Origin: a virus | Direction: 5' to 3' (one strand) | Virus record (IMG/VR): IMGVR_UViG_3300030521_000002 | Coordinates: 1-64,000 of that record | DNA: 64,000 nucleotides | Shown: piece after piece, positions 23,884 through 31,277 of the stretch | How positions within the stretch are numbered: position 1 is the first letter of the stretch | Layout of the letters: each line of letters starts with the position of its first letter | Notes under the pieces: generated by a model | Seen by the model: only the letters and a program-made list of their open reading frames with translations | What the model was told of the DNA's origin: nothing | The model's database searches: none | Position numbers and translations under genes: made by a program

Positions 23884-26550
23884 TTAAAGAACTTCTCCTT
23901 CTGACCAATTCTTGGGGTGCCATGTCGCACCGCACGTCAACGGAATTCCAATGCAACCACCAACCGATTCCATGATCTCACGAATCTTCTGGATGATAGG
24001 GAAATTACCTTTGTTGGACTTGGCTGGCATCTCGATTACCAGCTCATCATGTATCTGAGCAATTATATGATATCCATCCAATGTCTGCAAGTAACGATGC
24101 ACCTTATCCATCGCTCGCATGATTACCCAGCACGCTGAAGATTGGATATGGTAGTTCAAAGCCTGTGTAGGAGAAACTCGCCCCCAAGCACCTCGATTAA
24201 GTTGGATAGGATAGCCGCGATCAGGGTCTACTTCCTTATCTGGCATTGTTTCAACATGGCCATTCTTATTCGCTAGGTTAATGTACTTTTGATTAAGTTT
24301 GGTGTGCTCCTTCAAACGGTCTTTAACTAATCTCCATGCGCCTTTTTTATGGGCTGCTCGATCGCAAGTTTCTTCCCCACCTGAATAAGAATAGGCGAAG
24401 CCAAAATTCTTGACATGCCCATAGGTGCTTTTATAGGTTTCTCTGAAAGCACCTTTTTGTTCTGCTAGTGGAAAGAATAACTCTGGGTAAATAATACTCG
24501 CGTTCATCAAGTGGTAACTACCAAAAAATGGTGGCTCATCTGGCTTCTCAAAAATTTCAATCATTACCTGCTCACCACTTTCATAGGCCGGCAGGCGAAG
24601 CTCTAAATTATCGTAATCAATGGATACCCACTCTTTATCTGGCGTGGGTCCAAAACAATAACGAAGATTGAAGTTTTCTTTCTTGCTAATGTTCTGCTCG
24701 TTCGGATTCGAGGAAGACCAGCGAAGGGTTGCCGTGCCAACGCAATTCAAGTTAGGATGAAGCTTATACCAACCTACACTACGTGTTTCCAAGTCTTCCT
24801 GTGTATAATTTGACCGATCGTTGACTGACTGGCCAATCCAAATTTTAGAGCCAGTTTCTCTTGGCTTAGTAACCCCGCTGCATAAATTTGACGAATCTCC
24901 CGAACCTGATCTTCTGTTAGTTTCGCCTTGGCTACTGCTTCTCCCCTGGCTGCCAACATTGGGTTGATTACCAGCGGGTGCTCTGCTCCCCGTCTTATTT
25001 TCTCCGGGTGTGTTCTCGATCCGCTCCGATCCCCTCTGGCCAATCTTTCGGGTTTGAATCGGCTCCAGTGCATCTCCCCTCTCGGCAACCTTTCCGGGTA
25101 AAGTCTCGATCCGTTTCTGTCCCCCGTCGCTTGTCTGTTCTTGGCTACCATATCTGCCGAGTTGTCTTTGTTTGTTCCCAATACTAAGTGATCCGGGTTT
25201 ACACAACTTGGGTTGTCGCAGGTGTGCATTACTATTAGGCCCTCGGGAATGGTCCCCTTGAATAGCAGGTAACTCACACGATGGGCCTTGTTTTGACCCA
25301 CCACGTGAAATTGTCCGTACCCGTTCTTGAATTTCCCCGCTATCCAAATCCAGCATGTTTCCGTCTTCTGAACCTTGGCCAGAAACTTGACTAAAACTTT
25401 CTTCATTGTCTGTGGGGTCATTGGCATGACGAACCTCGATATATTTCCAAAACCGTTTGTAACCATCCATATAAGCGCAGGCTGTATCCATCTGCCTTTT
25501 GCTTCTAAGCGAGTTTATGAAAGCAAGCGGCTTACTTCTTGGCTTGAGGGATGTTTGATAATGTTCAATCGTATCTTTATTGAGAGATGGGGCACCATTC
25601 TCAGTCCTGTTGACCACTTCCAATTTTAATACGTCGAATATGAAGGTTGTCAGGGATTTGTTATTTCCAGATTTAGGCAGCTTAAGATCATAATTATAGC
25701 CCTTGGCTAAGTTTATACAAACTCTTTCAGCTATCCCGCTTCTTTCACGGTAATCCTCGAACAACTCATCTACCCTAGACCCACTGACAGTAATTCCACG
25801 TTCTTCCATCGCATAGGCTACCGGTAATACTTTCAACCGCTCTTGGTAAATCTTCCACAATCCACGCCGTTCTAGTTCTTCTTTTTGCACCTTGAACAAA
25901 GCCAATGTCACAGCACTGTCGGCATTGGCATAGATATTACACACGTCATGCCAAGGATGGTCAGCCTCATACCCATCCTCGATTGCGATGCACCGGGCTA
26001 AATAGGAATCGAATTTCCAAACCTTCTCCTTAGCGCTCGGCATCTCGGGCAAACCCTTCTTAGCGATTCGCCAGCCCTTCTTCTCGGCAATCGCCCTAGC
26101 GGCCTTGGTAGCCTTTTCTAAGGCATCCTCATACGGTTGGATATTGATCCCCAGCCATTCCAAGGCTAGGTCAGTTAAGTTATGGGGAGCATTGGAAGCT
26201 AAAAGATGGGCAGCTAAGAGTGTGTCGAGTACCTTCTCCCAAGGCCAAGCAAAATCCAGCTCATTATCAGCATACAAATGGATGAGCATCCCAGCGTCAA
26301 ATTTCGCGTTGTGCAAAATCAGATGATCCGCCCCGTAGATCAAGTCCCTGATTTCCAATAGCTCTGACTTGGGGGCGATAACTGAGCGATCGTGAGGATT
26401 GAGTTGCCATTCCCAAAAGGTATTTAACCCTGCTTCATTGCAAGTCGTTACCAGAAATGGCCGAGCACCGAAGTAAAGATCAAGGCCGCTCGATTCAGTG
26501 TCTACTGACAGAAGTTTTGGGGTAAGCTTCTTGCTTATTGGTTTCGGCAT
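23884..26550 (-). CDS. polA: Family A DNA polymerase with out-of-frame HNH gene nested inside
   Basis: An 888-codon frame starting MPKPISKK. The 3'-5' exonuclease has DTESSG (D17, E19), LHNAKFDAG (about 80) and a NADSAV third site (about 208). The polymerase has HPNLNCVGTATLRWSSSNPN, motif A SIDYDNLELR (about 643), motif B KSTYGHVKNFGFAYSYSG (about 715) and motif C QIHDELV (about 836). Residues about 371-592 are not polymerase-like: a polar Gln/Gly/Ser/Arg/Glu-rich stretch that is the +1-frame shadow of an HNH endonuclease gene (24774-25427), inserted between KRFWKY and WYKLHPNL. The frame has no stop through the insertion, so translation could yield a polymerase with a roughly 220-residue disordered loop near thumb/palm. 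Confidence 0.88.
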   Translation of the reverse strand: MPKPISKKLTPKLLSVDTESSGLDLYFGARPFLVTTCNEAGLNTFWEWQLNPHDRSVIAPKSELLEIRDLIYGADHLILHNAKFDAGMLIHLYADNELDFAWPWEKVLDTLLAAHLLASNAPHNLTDLALEWLGINIQPYEDALEKATKAARAIAEKKGWRIAKKGLPEMPSAKEKVWKFDSYLARCIAIEDGYEADHPWHDVCNIYANADSAVTLALFKVQKEELERRGLWKIYQERLKVLPVAYAMEERGITVSGSRVDELFEDYRERSGIAERVCINLAKGYNYDLKLPKSGNNKSLTTFIFDVLKLEVVNRTENGAPSLNKDTIEHYQTSLKPRSKPLAFINSLRSKRQMDTACAYMDGYKRFWKYIEVRHANDPTDNEESFSQVSGQGSEDGNMLDLDSGEIQERVRTISRGGSKQGPSCELPAIQGDHSRGPNSNAHLRQPKLCKPGSLSIGNKQRQLGRYGSQEQTSDGGQKRIETLPGKVAERGDALEPIQTRKIGQRGSERIENTPGENKTGSRAPAGNQPNVGSQGRSSSQGETNRRSGSGDSSNLCSGVTKPRETGSKIWIGQSVNDRSNYTQEDLETRSVGWYKLHPNLNCVGTATLRWSSSNPNEQNISKKENFNLRYCFGPTPDKEWVSIDYDNLELRLPAYESGEQVMIEIFEKPDEPPFFGSYHLMNASIIYPELFFPLAEQKGAFRETYKSTYGHVKNFGFAYSYSGGEETCDRAAHKKGAWRLVKDRLKEHTKLNQKYINLANKNGHVETMPDKEVDPDRGYPIQLNRGAWGRVSPTQALNYHIQSSACWVIMRAMDKVHRYLQTLDGYHIIAQIHDELVIEMPAKSNKGNFPIIQKIREIMESVGGCIGIPLTCGATWHPKNWSEGEVL
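24774..25427 (-). CDS. HNH homing endonuclease nested in the polymerase gene
   Basis: A 217-residue protein in the +1 frame relative to the polymerase. Start ATG at 25427 has GAGG 6 nt upstream; it reads MPMTPQTMKK. The HNH core is HTCDNPSCVNPDHLVLGT (about residues 66-83), preceded by WIAGKFKNGYGQF and HRVSYLLFKG, the intron-endonuclease HNH group. Three to four repeats (PERLPRGE, PERLARGD, PEKIRRGA, PMLAARGE) follow, then a helix-turn-helix-like end (LTEDQVREIRQIYAAGL ... GQIIHRKTWKHV). Known relatives sit in group I introns or stand alone; here the gene fills the insertion almost exactly, with no space for an intron core. Confidence 0.88.
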   Translation of the reverse strand: MPMTPQTMKKVLVKFLAKVQKTETCWIWIAGKFKNGYGQFHVVGQNKAHRVSYLLFKGTIPEGLIVMHTCDNPSCVNPDHLVLGTNKDNSADMVAKNRQATGDRNGSRLYPERLPRGEMHWSRFKPERLARGDRSGSRTHPEKIRRGAEHPLVINPMLAARGEAVAKAKLTEDQVREIRQIYAAGLLSQEKLALKFGLASQSTIGQIIHRKTWKHVV

Positions 26551-26669
26551 TTACCACTTCCACGACAGGGAATACACGTTCTACCACGACTCGATTTGCC
26601 AGTTCCCGAACATGCCACGCAGTCTCCCGAGCGGCGCAATGGCTTGAGCTTCTTGATAGGCTTAGGCAT
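26535..26669 (-). CDS. 44-residue DnaJ-type zinc-finger microprotein
   Basis: A very short gene upstream of the polymerase. It starts MPKPIKKLKPLRR, then has two CxxCxGxG units, CVACSGTGKS and CIPCRGSGKC, as in DnaJ central zinc fingers. The ATG at 26669 overlaps the previous stop by 8 nt and its own TAA lies 16 nt inside the polymerase gene, so all three are coupled. Intact zinc knuckles and leader argue for a real protein. Possible polymerase accessory; inference. Confidence 0.65.
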   Translation of the reverse strand: MPKPIKKLKPLRRSGDCVACSGTGKSSRGRTCIPCRGSGKCRNQ

Positions 26670-26910
26670 GTCTATTGACGTGGGTAAACCTAACTTGATT
26701 GCCACAGCGACAACAGCTTGGTTGTGATAGCAAGCCCTTAATAACGCCTGTCACTGACGTTGGATCAAAGTTTTTAAGTCTAAGGTCCATAGAAAAGTGG
26801 ATTATTCTCCATCCTCTCCAACCACAACCAACACAGACGCAACCGCACTTGCGAATTAGGTTCGCAAAGATTTTAGCTTCCTTGTCCTTGCGAAGATCAA
26901 CTCTGACCAT
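26662..26910 (-). CDS. Small double zinc-ribbon protein
   Basis: An 82-residue protein with two Cys clusters: CGCVCVGCGWRG (about residues 23-34) and SCCRCGNQVRF (about 64-75), plus a basic N-terminus. Likely metal-binding and perhaps nucleic-acid-binding. It is the first gene of the polymerase transcription unit after the structured gap at 26911-27279. Confidence 0.6.
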   Translation of the reverse strand: MVRVDLRKDKEAKIFANLIRKCGCVCVGCGWRGWRIIHFSMDLRLKNFDPTSVTGVIKGLLSQPSCCRCGNQVRFTHVNRHA

Positions 26911-27279
26911 AAATACACCTTAAATAAAAGACCAGGGTTGACCTATACACCCTGGAAGGTTACGGGGTCTGTTTGCTAACACCGTGTTAATGTTTGGACT
27001 TAGTTAGCTTCCCCAGCACGACTGGTAAGCCGTGTTCTTGTGCGTAAAGGACGAGGCTTGACGGACAGTCTTCCGCGTAGGATCGGGTAGACTGCCCTTG
27101 GCCTAAGCATAACCCGCCACGTACCTAGCTAATCGCGTGATTAGGGGTTGCCTGCCAATCGTCCTACCGAGAGTAGGCAACCAGAGGACACTGACTCGAT
27201 ACCAAATTACCTCCAAGCAATTACACTTGAAAAGGTAATCCCAATGCAACGAAATTAAGTAAACGATTGGAAACATAAA
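26911..27279. other. Gene-free structured region
   Basis: About 370 nt without a supportable gene. It contains inverted repeats: GGTTGCCT/AGGCAACC (27146-27153 / 27175-27182), CAGTCT/AGACTG (27066-27071 / 27089-27094) and AATC/GATT (27131-27142). It lies between the tRNA-like region and the polymerase operon and may be a leader, a noncoding RNA or promoter DNA. No sigma70 pair recognised on the minus strand. Confidence 0.4.
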
Positions 27280-27507
27280 AGTTGTGGTGGGACTCGAACC
27301 CACATCTCCATAACTTTCACCCACGATAAGTCTCGCCAACTTCAAGCTTTCGCCCCTGAAAAGACCGTAGGGATGTAATCGCCTTCCATTTAATGGCTCC
27401 AGGTATTACCCAACCGAGTTTGTCTTCTTCGGGAATTTGCCATTAAAGTAGCACCACGAAACTTATCGTGTTTGCAGTCGGGTGTTTTACCATTGAACTA
27501 CACAACT
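27280..27507 (-). tRNA. Split tRNA-like element (possibly Cys, GCA)
   Basis: The minus strand has a perfect 7-bp acceptor pair AGTTGTG (27507-27501) / CACAACT (27286-27280), next to it a T arm GTGGG-TTCGAGT-CCCAC (27303-27287), and after the 5' acceptor strand a D arm GTTCAATGGTAAAAC and a CTGCAAA loop that would give anticodon GCA. However, about 150 nt separate the two halves and I cannot find the 3' anticodon stem. That insert contains further D-arm-like hairpins. It may be an interrupted tRNA or a decayed tRNA array. Confidence 0.4.
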
Positions 27508-27678
27508 TCCAATTCAAAAATGTTGGCTCTTACCCGACCAACTTAGGGGCTTTTGTCTTTCCAAAGTTAGTCCCTCTGTTACCAGTGAGACACAATCACT
27601 AGGAATCGAACCCAGTTCCCGTCTTACCGAAACTCAGCCACCGAGCTGGAGTCGAACCAGCTTTTGCGCCTCAATGCC
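27508..27678 (-). other. tRNA-arm-like array remnants
   Basis: Minus-strand T-arm-like hairpins AGCTGG-TTCGACT-CCAGCT (27662-27644) and CTGGG-TTCGATT-CCTAG (27615-27599), with D-arm-like pieces GGCTGAGTTTCGGTAAGAC between them and CTCACTGGTAACAGAG and GTTGGTCGGGTAAGAGCCAAC further on. Spacing is about 40-50 nt per unit, too short for normal cloverleaves, and anticodon stems do not pair. Either decayed tRNA genes or shortened tRNA-like RNAs. Confidence 0.4.
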
Positions 27679-28815
27679 TTATTTCTCATCGCCTTCCAAT
27701 AATCCGAATTTAACTCCCTTATAGATCGTCTTACCATCCTCCAAATTCTTGAGGACGACAGTCTCATTCCCCTCATCGACAGCAGTCACTTCACACTCGA
27801 CTGCCTTCTTAACCCGTTTCTTGTCCTTGCCAAGCGGCTTGAAACGGAAGATATCTTTGACCTTGGGAGTTTCATCTTCCACGGATTCTTCTTCACTGGT
27901 TTCTTCCGTGGACTCCTCCGAGGAAGATTCTTCACTCGATTCTTCTTCCCCGGCTGACTCAGCGCTTGTCACACCATCGAGCAAGGCATTGGCCACGTCT
28001 ATCCACTTATCATAGGACTCAGCATCGAGCCCAGCGGTTTCACACTTCTCGGATAAGTCAGCAATCGCCTTCTTGTCGCCCTTATCCGCTTTGGTCGCCA
28101 AGCCCTTGAGTTCGTCCTCATCCCAAGCTGGTGCTGCTGATTCCGCCGGTTCTTCCGCCGCTTGGGAATTGTCTTGAACACCATCGTCGCTATCGTCGGT
28201 TTCGATCTCGCAACGACCCCGCCAATCATGGTTAACACGGGATTCCTTACCGAGATACGGGTGCTTTTTATTGGCTTCTCCTTCGGTCTTATAGCTCCCC
28301 AACGTGCGGCTACCTTGCTTGACCACGAACTTGCCATTGCTCTTGTCCATGACTTGGCTATCAAACGCCCAAGTACGGAAGCGAATGCCCGGTTGTTCTT
28401 CTTGTAGTTCGGCAGCAATCCCCTCCAACTCATCAAACTCAATGGCATCTTCACTGCCACGGAGTTTCTTAAGCTCATTGAGCATGGTTGCATAGTGATC
28501 GGCAAACGGAGTCGTTTTACCACCAGCCGTCGTTGTATCACAAAGCGGAATCGGCCCAATGCTGGTACGCAACCCGGCGTATTCCTTGGGGGTAATCACG
28601 ATGGCAGACGCCATGAAATACTGTTCACCTTGATTGGGGCCGCTTTTGTATTCGTCGAACTTGCATAATGCTACGCGAGCTTCACCACCCTCGATACCGG
28701 CTGGCAAATCCCCACCAGCACTCAGCTTGATTGGGTCGTCTTTATGCTCTTCATGCGCTTTGCGCCCTTTCTCTCCCAACTTGGCAGCTAGGCTGCTTTT
28801 CTGCGTCTTGGCCAT
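27679..28815 (-). CDS. Probable single-stranded DNA-binding protein (tentative)
   Basis: A 378-residue protein. The N-terminal 200 residues form a compact domain (GGDLPAGIEGGEARVALCKF, QYFMASAIVITPKEYAGLRT, LGSYKTEGEANKKHPYLG) that resembles phage OB-fold SSB-like proteins. The rest is acidic, with a Glu/Ser-rich low-complexity linker (about 280-320), then a small basic-start beta domain at the C-terminus. Acidic tails are typical of SSBs, but here a folded domain follows. It lies between CsrA and the tRNA-like region among recombination genes. Not a firm family assignment. Confidence 0.5.
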   Translation of the reverse strand: MAKTQKSSLAAKLGEKGRKAHEEHKDDPIKLSAGGDLPAGIEGGEARVALCKFDEYKSGPNQGEQYFMASAIVITPKEYAGLRTSIGPIPLCDTTTAGGKTTPFADHYATMLNELKKLRGSEDAIEFDELEGIAAELQEEQPGIRFRTWAFDSQVMDKSNGKFVVKQGSRTLGSYKTEGEANKKHPYLGKESRVNHDWRGRCEIETDDSDDGVQDNSQAAEEPAESAAPAWDEDELKGLATKADKGDKKAIADLSEKCETAGLDAESYDKWIDVANALLDGVTSAESAGEEESSEESSSEESTEETSEEESVEDETPKVKDIFRFKPLGKDKKRVKKAVECEVTAVDEGNETVVLKNLEDGKTIYKGVKFGLLEGDEK

Positions 28816-28846
28816 AACTAAATTCTCCTAAGTGATAAATACAGAA

Positions 28847-29212
28847 CTACGACTCTTGTTGTGTCAGTTGCCCAATCCCTGCTCGAAAGGCAGCAAACAT
28901 CTCGTGGCGAATATACCCCTCTGGATCATTCTTGATAATGGAGGTATGGTTTGAATTGACCAACCATTTATCAAATAAAGCCCGCATTTGCTTCGCTTGC
29001 TCCCCCTCTTCTGTTCGCTTGGTTGTTCTCGGATTAGTCGATTTGCTGCCACGGCGGATAATCGCTTTGTACACTTCCTCACGATGAATGGGGACATCAG
29101 TAGGAGCTATGCAGCCCAATCTGACCTTATCTCCTCTGATATCCACAACCATGACGATAATATCCTCACCAATCATAATCGACTCATCACGTTGTCTTGA
29201 AAGCACCAGCAT
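28847..29212 (-). CDS. csrA: CsrA-like translational regulator with C-terminal extension
   Basis: A 121-residue protein. Residues 1-50 are a near-canonical CsrA: MLVLSRQRDESIMIGEDI, VDIRGDKVRLGCIAPTDVP and HREEVYKAI, including the RNA-contacting LSR start and the HREEVY C-terminal strand. Normal CsrA is about 60-70 residues; here about 60 extra residues follow, helical and uncharacterised. CsrA dimers bind GGA in mRNA leaders and repress or stabilise mRNAs. It could reprogramme host or phage translation; many phage leaders here contain GGAG. Confidence 0.88.
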   Translation of the reverse strand: MLVLSRQRDESIMIGEDIIVMVVDIRGDKVRLGCIAPTDVPIHREEVYKAIIRRGSKSTNPRTTKRTEEGEQAKQMRALFDKWLVNSNHTSIIKNDPEGYIRHEMFAAFRAGIGQLTQQES

Positions 29213-29221
29213 CTTGTCCTC

Positions 29222-30142
29222 CTAGCCTTTGGGTTTTCCATTTGGAATTGGTTTTCCGTCGATCAGCATTTTGATTAGCTCGAATGTTGGTGATTCAATG
29301 TATTCCGGTATTACTGATGGTGTACTCGTACGGAATCCGGCAGCATAGTTGGGCGAATATAATGTTCTGAGCCTTCTTACTATTTTACCCGTTTCTCGGC
29401 TCGTCGTGAGAGTCCTCGTCTTACCGGCCTTACCGGGAATTGGCACTTCCTTGGTTTCCGTAAGCACTTCCTTTGCCAAGTATAACCGACAGATGTAATC
29501 ACAAGCGTCATGCAACCAACCTACCGTTTGGCCCCCTAAGTCCGAAGCGATGTAGGACTCCAATTGAAACCCCCGCAACATCTCGGGCTTTTCCTTATCC
29601 GGTGGGTTATGATCCCGTTCCTTAGCCGTAATGACTGTATGGCAATCCATATTGAGGAACGGGCGCAAAGCTTCTTTGGTTTGTTCCGAGCGTTGGCGGT
29701 ATTGATCGCGGCTGACCATCCCCCAATTCAATTGCTCAGGTACTTCCGGTAAGTCAAGAATGTCTTGGAGGATAATGTCCTGGTAGCTCGTAGCAGAATC
29801 GAGTACTACAGTTTTGAAAGTAATCCCATTCCATTCCATTTCCCCGTCTTTAAGCTCCTGGGCTAGTCGAAGGGCTTTTTCCATCGTCTTAATGCGCATT
29901 AAGGTAATGCCAGGAACTTTGGCAACAGTCTTAGCTCCCCCGGTCTTGTTGGGCTCAAAAGATACCAACAACAAAGGCTTCGGGAACTGACATGCTAGCC
30001 AAGTTTTACCCGTCCTGTTCTGCCCATAAATAACCAGCTTGATAAACTCATCTTCCAGTTCCTCAATCGGAATGGCTTCATCGAGAACGCTGCCAGTGTT
30101 GGGTTTCTTGGCATGGGCAGTCTGCTTGATAACTTTAGGCAT
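29222..30142 (-). CDS. Sak4-like RecA-fold ATPase
   Basis: A 306-residue protein from ATG at 30142 (MPKVIKQ), overlapping the upstream nuclease stop by 8 nt. Walker A GQNRTGKTW (residues 40-48) and Walker B VVLDSATS (about 113) sit in a RecA-like core; LRGFQLESYIASDLGG and a C-terminal GFRTSTPSVIPEY region follow. Phage Sak4/AAA_24 proteins act with SSBs in single-strand annealing or recombination. Neighbours (PD-(D/E)XK nuclease, RuvC-like, SSB candidate) fit a recombination module. Confidence 0.75.
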   Translation of the reverse strand: MPKVIKQTAHAKKPNTGSVLDEAIPIEELEDEFIKLVIYGQNRTGKTWLACQFPKPLLLVSFEPNKTGGAKTVAKVPGITLMRIKTMEKALRLAQELKDGEMEWNGITFKTVVLDSATSYQDIILQDILDLPEVPEQLNWGMVSRDQYRQRSEQTKEALRPFLNMDCHTVITAKERDHNPPDKEKPEMLRGFQLESYIASDLGGQTVGWLHDACDYICRLYLAKEVLTETKEVPIPGKAGKTRTLTTSRETGKIVRRLRTLYSPNYAAGFRTSTPSVIPEYIESPTFELIKMLIDGKPIPNGKPKG

Positions 30143-31277
30143 CTTGTAGCTCTGGGAAAAGATTGGTGACTCGTTGAAGGCCAAGTGTACTACCGGTTTC
30201 TAAATGCTCGTCTAATTCTGTTGCACCGCCATCTAGTAAGGCAGAATAGCAACCAAAGGGCATGATGAAATGTTGGTGATTGTTTTCCATCCAAGGGTCT
30301 TGGAAGTTCTGTGAGGCTAGGTACTCATACCAATCACAGAGTTGTTCCAAGATCGGATTTAAGCACCTCTGCTTGAATTTAGCAACATCCCCAGCCGTGA
30401 GGTTTATTTTCCACCTCATAAAAAACCAGTTATCTCGCTTCTCTTTGATGGAGGCTTTGCATTCTTCTCTGATAATCCCATCCAAGCGACCATAGAATTC
30501 TTCGTCTGTCTCCTCTGGCTTCTTAGCAGTGGCTTGGTGCTTACGGATAGTAAACTTACCACCGCTCAAGGGGCGACGAACAGCATTGAATCTAACCCCA
30601 CAAATCGGAACACCATCGCTCTCCTTACTCAATGGCCCGTTCTCTCTAGTATACTCTTCCAACGCCACGGTATAGATGAGCGTTTGCAATTCAAAGTGTA
30701 GCTGACGTTGTATCTGCTGCTTATCAATATCGCCTTTTGACTTATTTTCCTGTAAAAATATCCCAACATTCTTACCCTTGCCAATCAGGTCTACGCTGTC
30801 CCACTTACCTCTCAAATAGACAGTCCGCCCCGACGGTAATTTATAAGGAACTTTGAAGACCTTCTCTTGGAAGATTGGTGTTCGATCCTTAACATCCGGG
30901 TGCTTAGACCAAAAGTCCATGTAATGTGGGAACTGGGTACGACAGATGTTGTACCAATGGTTAATTTGATCTGCTGCTAATTTGTACTGATCGAACAACC
31001 CTTGGCAGTAAATCTTTAATCTACCTTGCCACTTGTTACTTGCCCTAGCCCCAACGGCAACTTCCTCAGCATGGCTCTCTTCACAAATATGCCACATTTG
31101 CCCGTAAAAAATTCTGTGGTTCCAGCCATCGGCTTGCTTAAGGCCCTCAATAGTCTGTATTCTGAATCTTTCCCTGCAAACTAAAAATTTTGAGAGCAAG
31201 CTGAACGTAATGCCATCAACTTCTGGGCCTTGCCACACTGGTCTTTTAGCCGCATTTCTTATGACTGGTTTCGGCAT
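30135..31277 (-). CDS. PD-(D/E)XK (RecB/Cas4-like) nuclease
   Basis: A 380-residue protein starting MPKPVIRN. The catalytic core is RGKWDSVDLIG (Asp about 165) followed by FLQENKSKGD (E-x-K about 178-180) and QQIQRQLHFELQTLIYTVAL, the QxxxY-like helix of RecB-type nucleases. Probably processes DNA ends with the Sak4-like ATPase next in the operon. Its first 32 nt overlap the upstream GIY-YIG endonuclease gene. Confidence 0.8.
   Translation of the reverse strand: MPKPVIRNAAKRPVWQGPEVDGITFSLLSKFLVCRERFRIQTIEGLKQADGWNHRIFYGQMWHICEESHAEEVAVGARASNKWQGRLKIYCQGLFDQYKLAADQINHWYNICRTQFPHYMDFWSKHPDVKDRTPIFQEKVFKVPYKLPSGRTVYLRGKWDSVDLIGKGKNVGIFLQENKSKGDIDKQQIQRQLHFELQTLIYTVALEEYTRENGPLSKESDGVPICGVRFNAVRRPLSGGKFTIRKHQATAKKPEETDEEFYGRLDGIIREECKASIKEKRDNWFFMRWKINLTAGDVAKFKQRCLNPILEQLCDWYEYLASQNFQDPWMENNHQHFIMPFGCYSALLDGGATELDEHLETGSTLGLQRVTNLFPELQDA

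Noticed and set aside
24774-25427. The polymerase insert as an intein
   Set aside because: No splicing-block residues (Cys/Ser start, His-Asn end) occur, and the endonuclease is in a different frame from the polymerase, which an intein cannot be.
27103-27345. Leftward 80-residue reading frame in the tRNA-like/structured region
   Set aside because: It crosses the T-arm hairpin at 27287-27303 and has no ribosome-binding site or family resemblance.
27280-27507. Ordinary intact tRNA-Cys
   Set aside because: Acceptor, D and T arms exist but the 3' anticodon stem cannot be found and the halves are about 200 nt apart.
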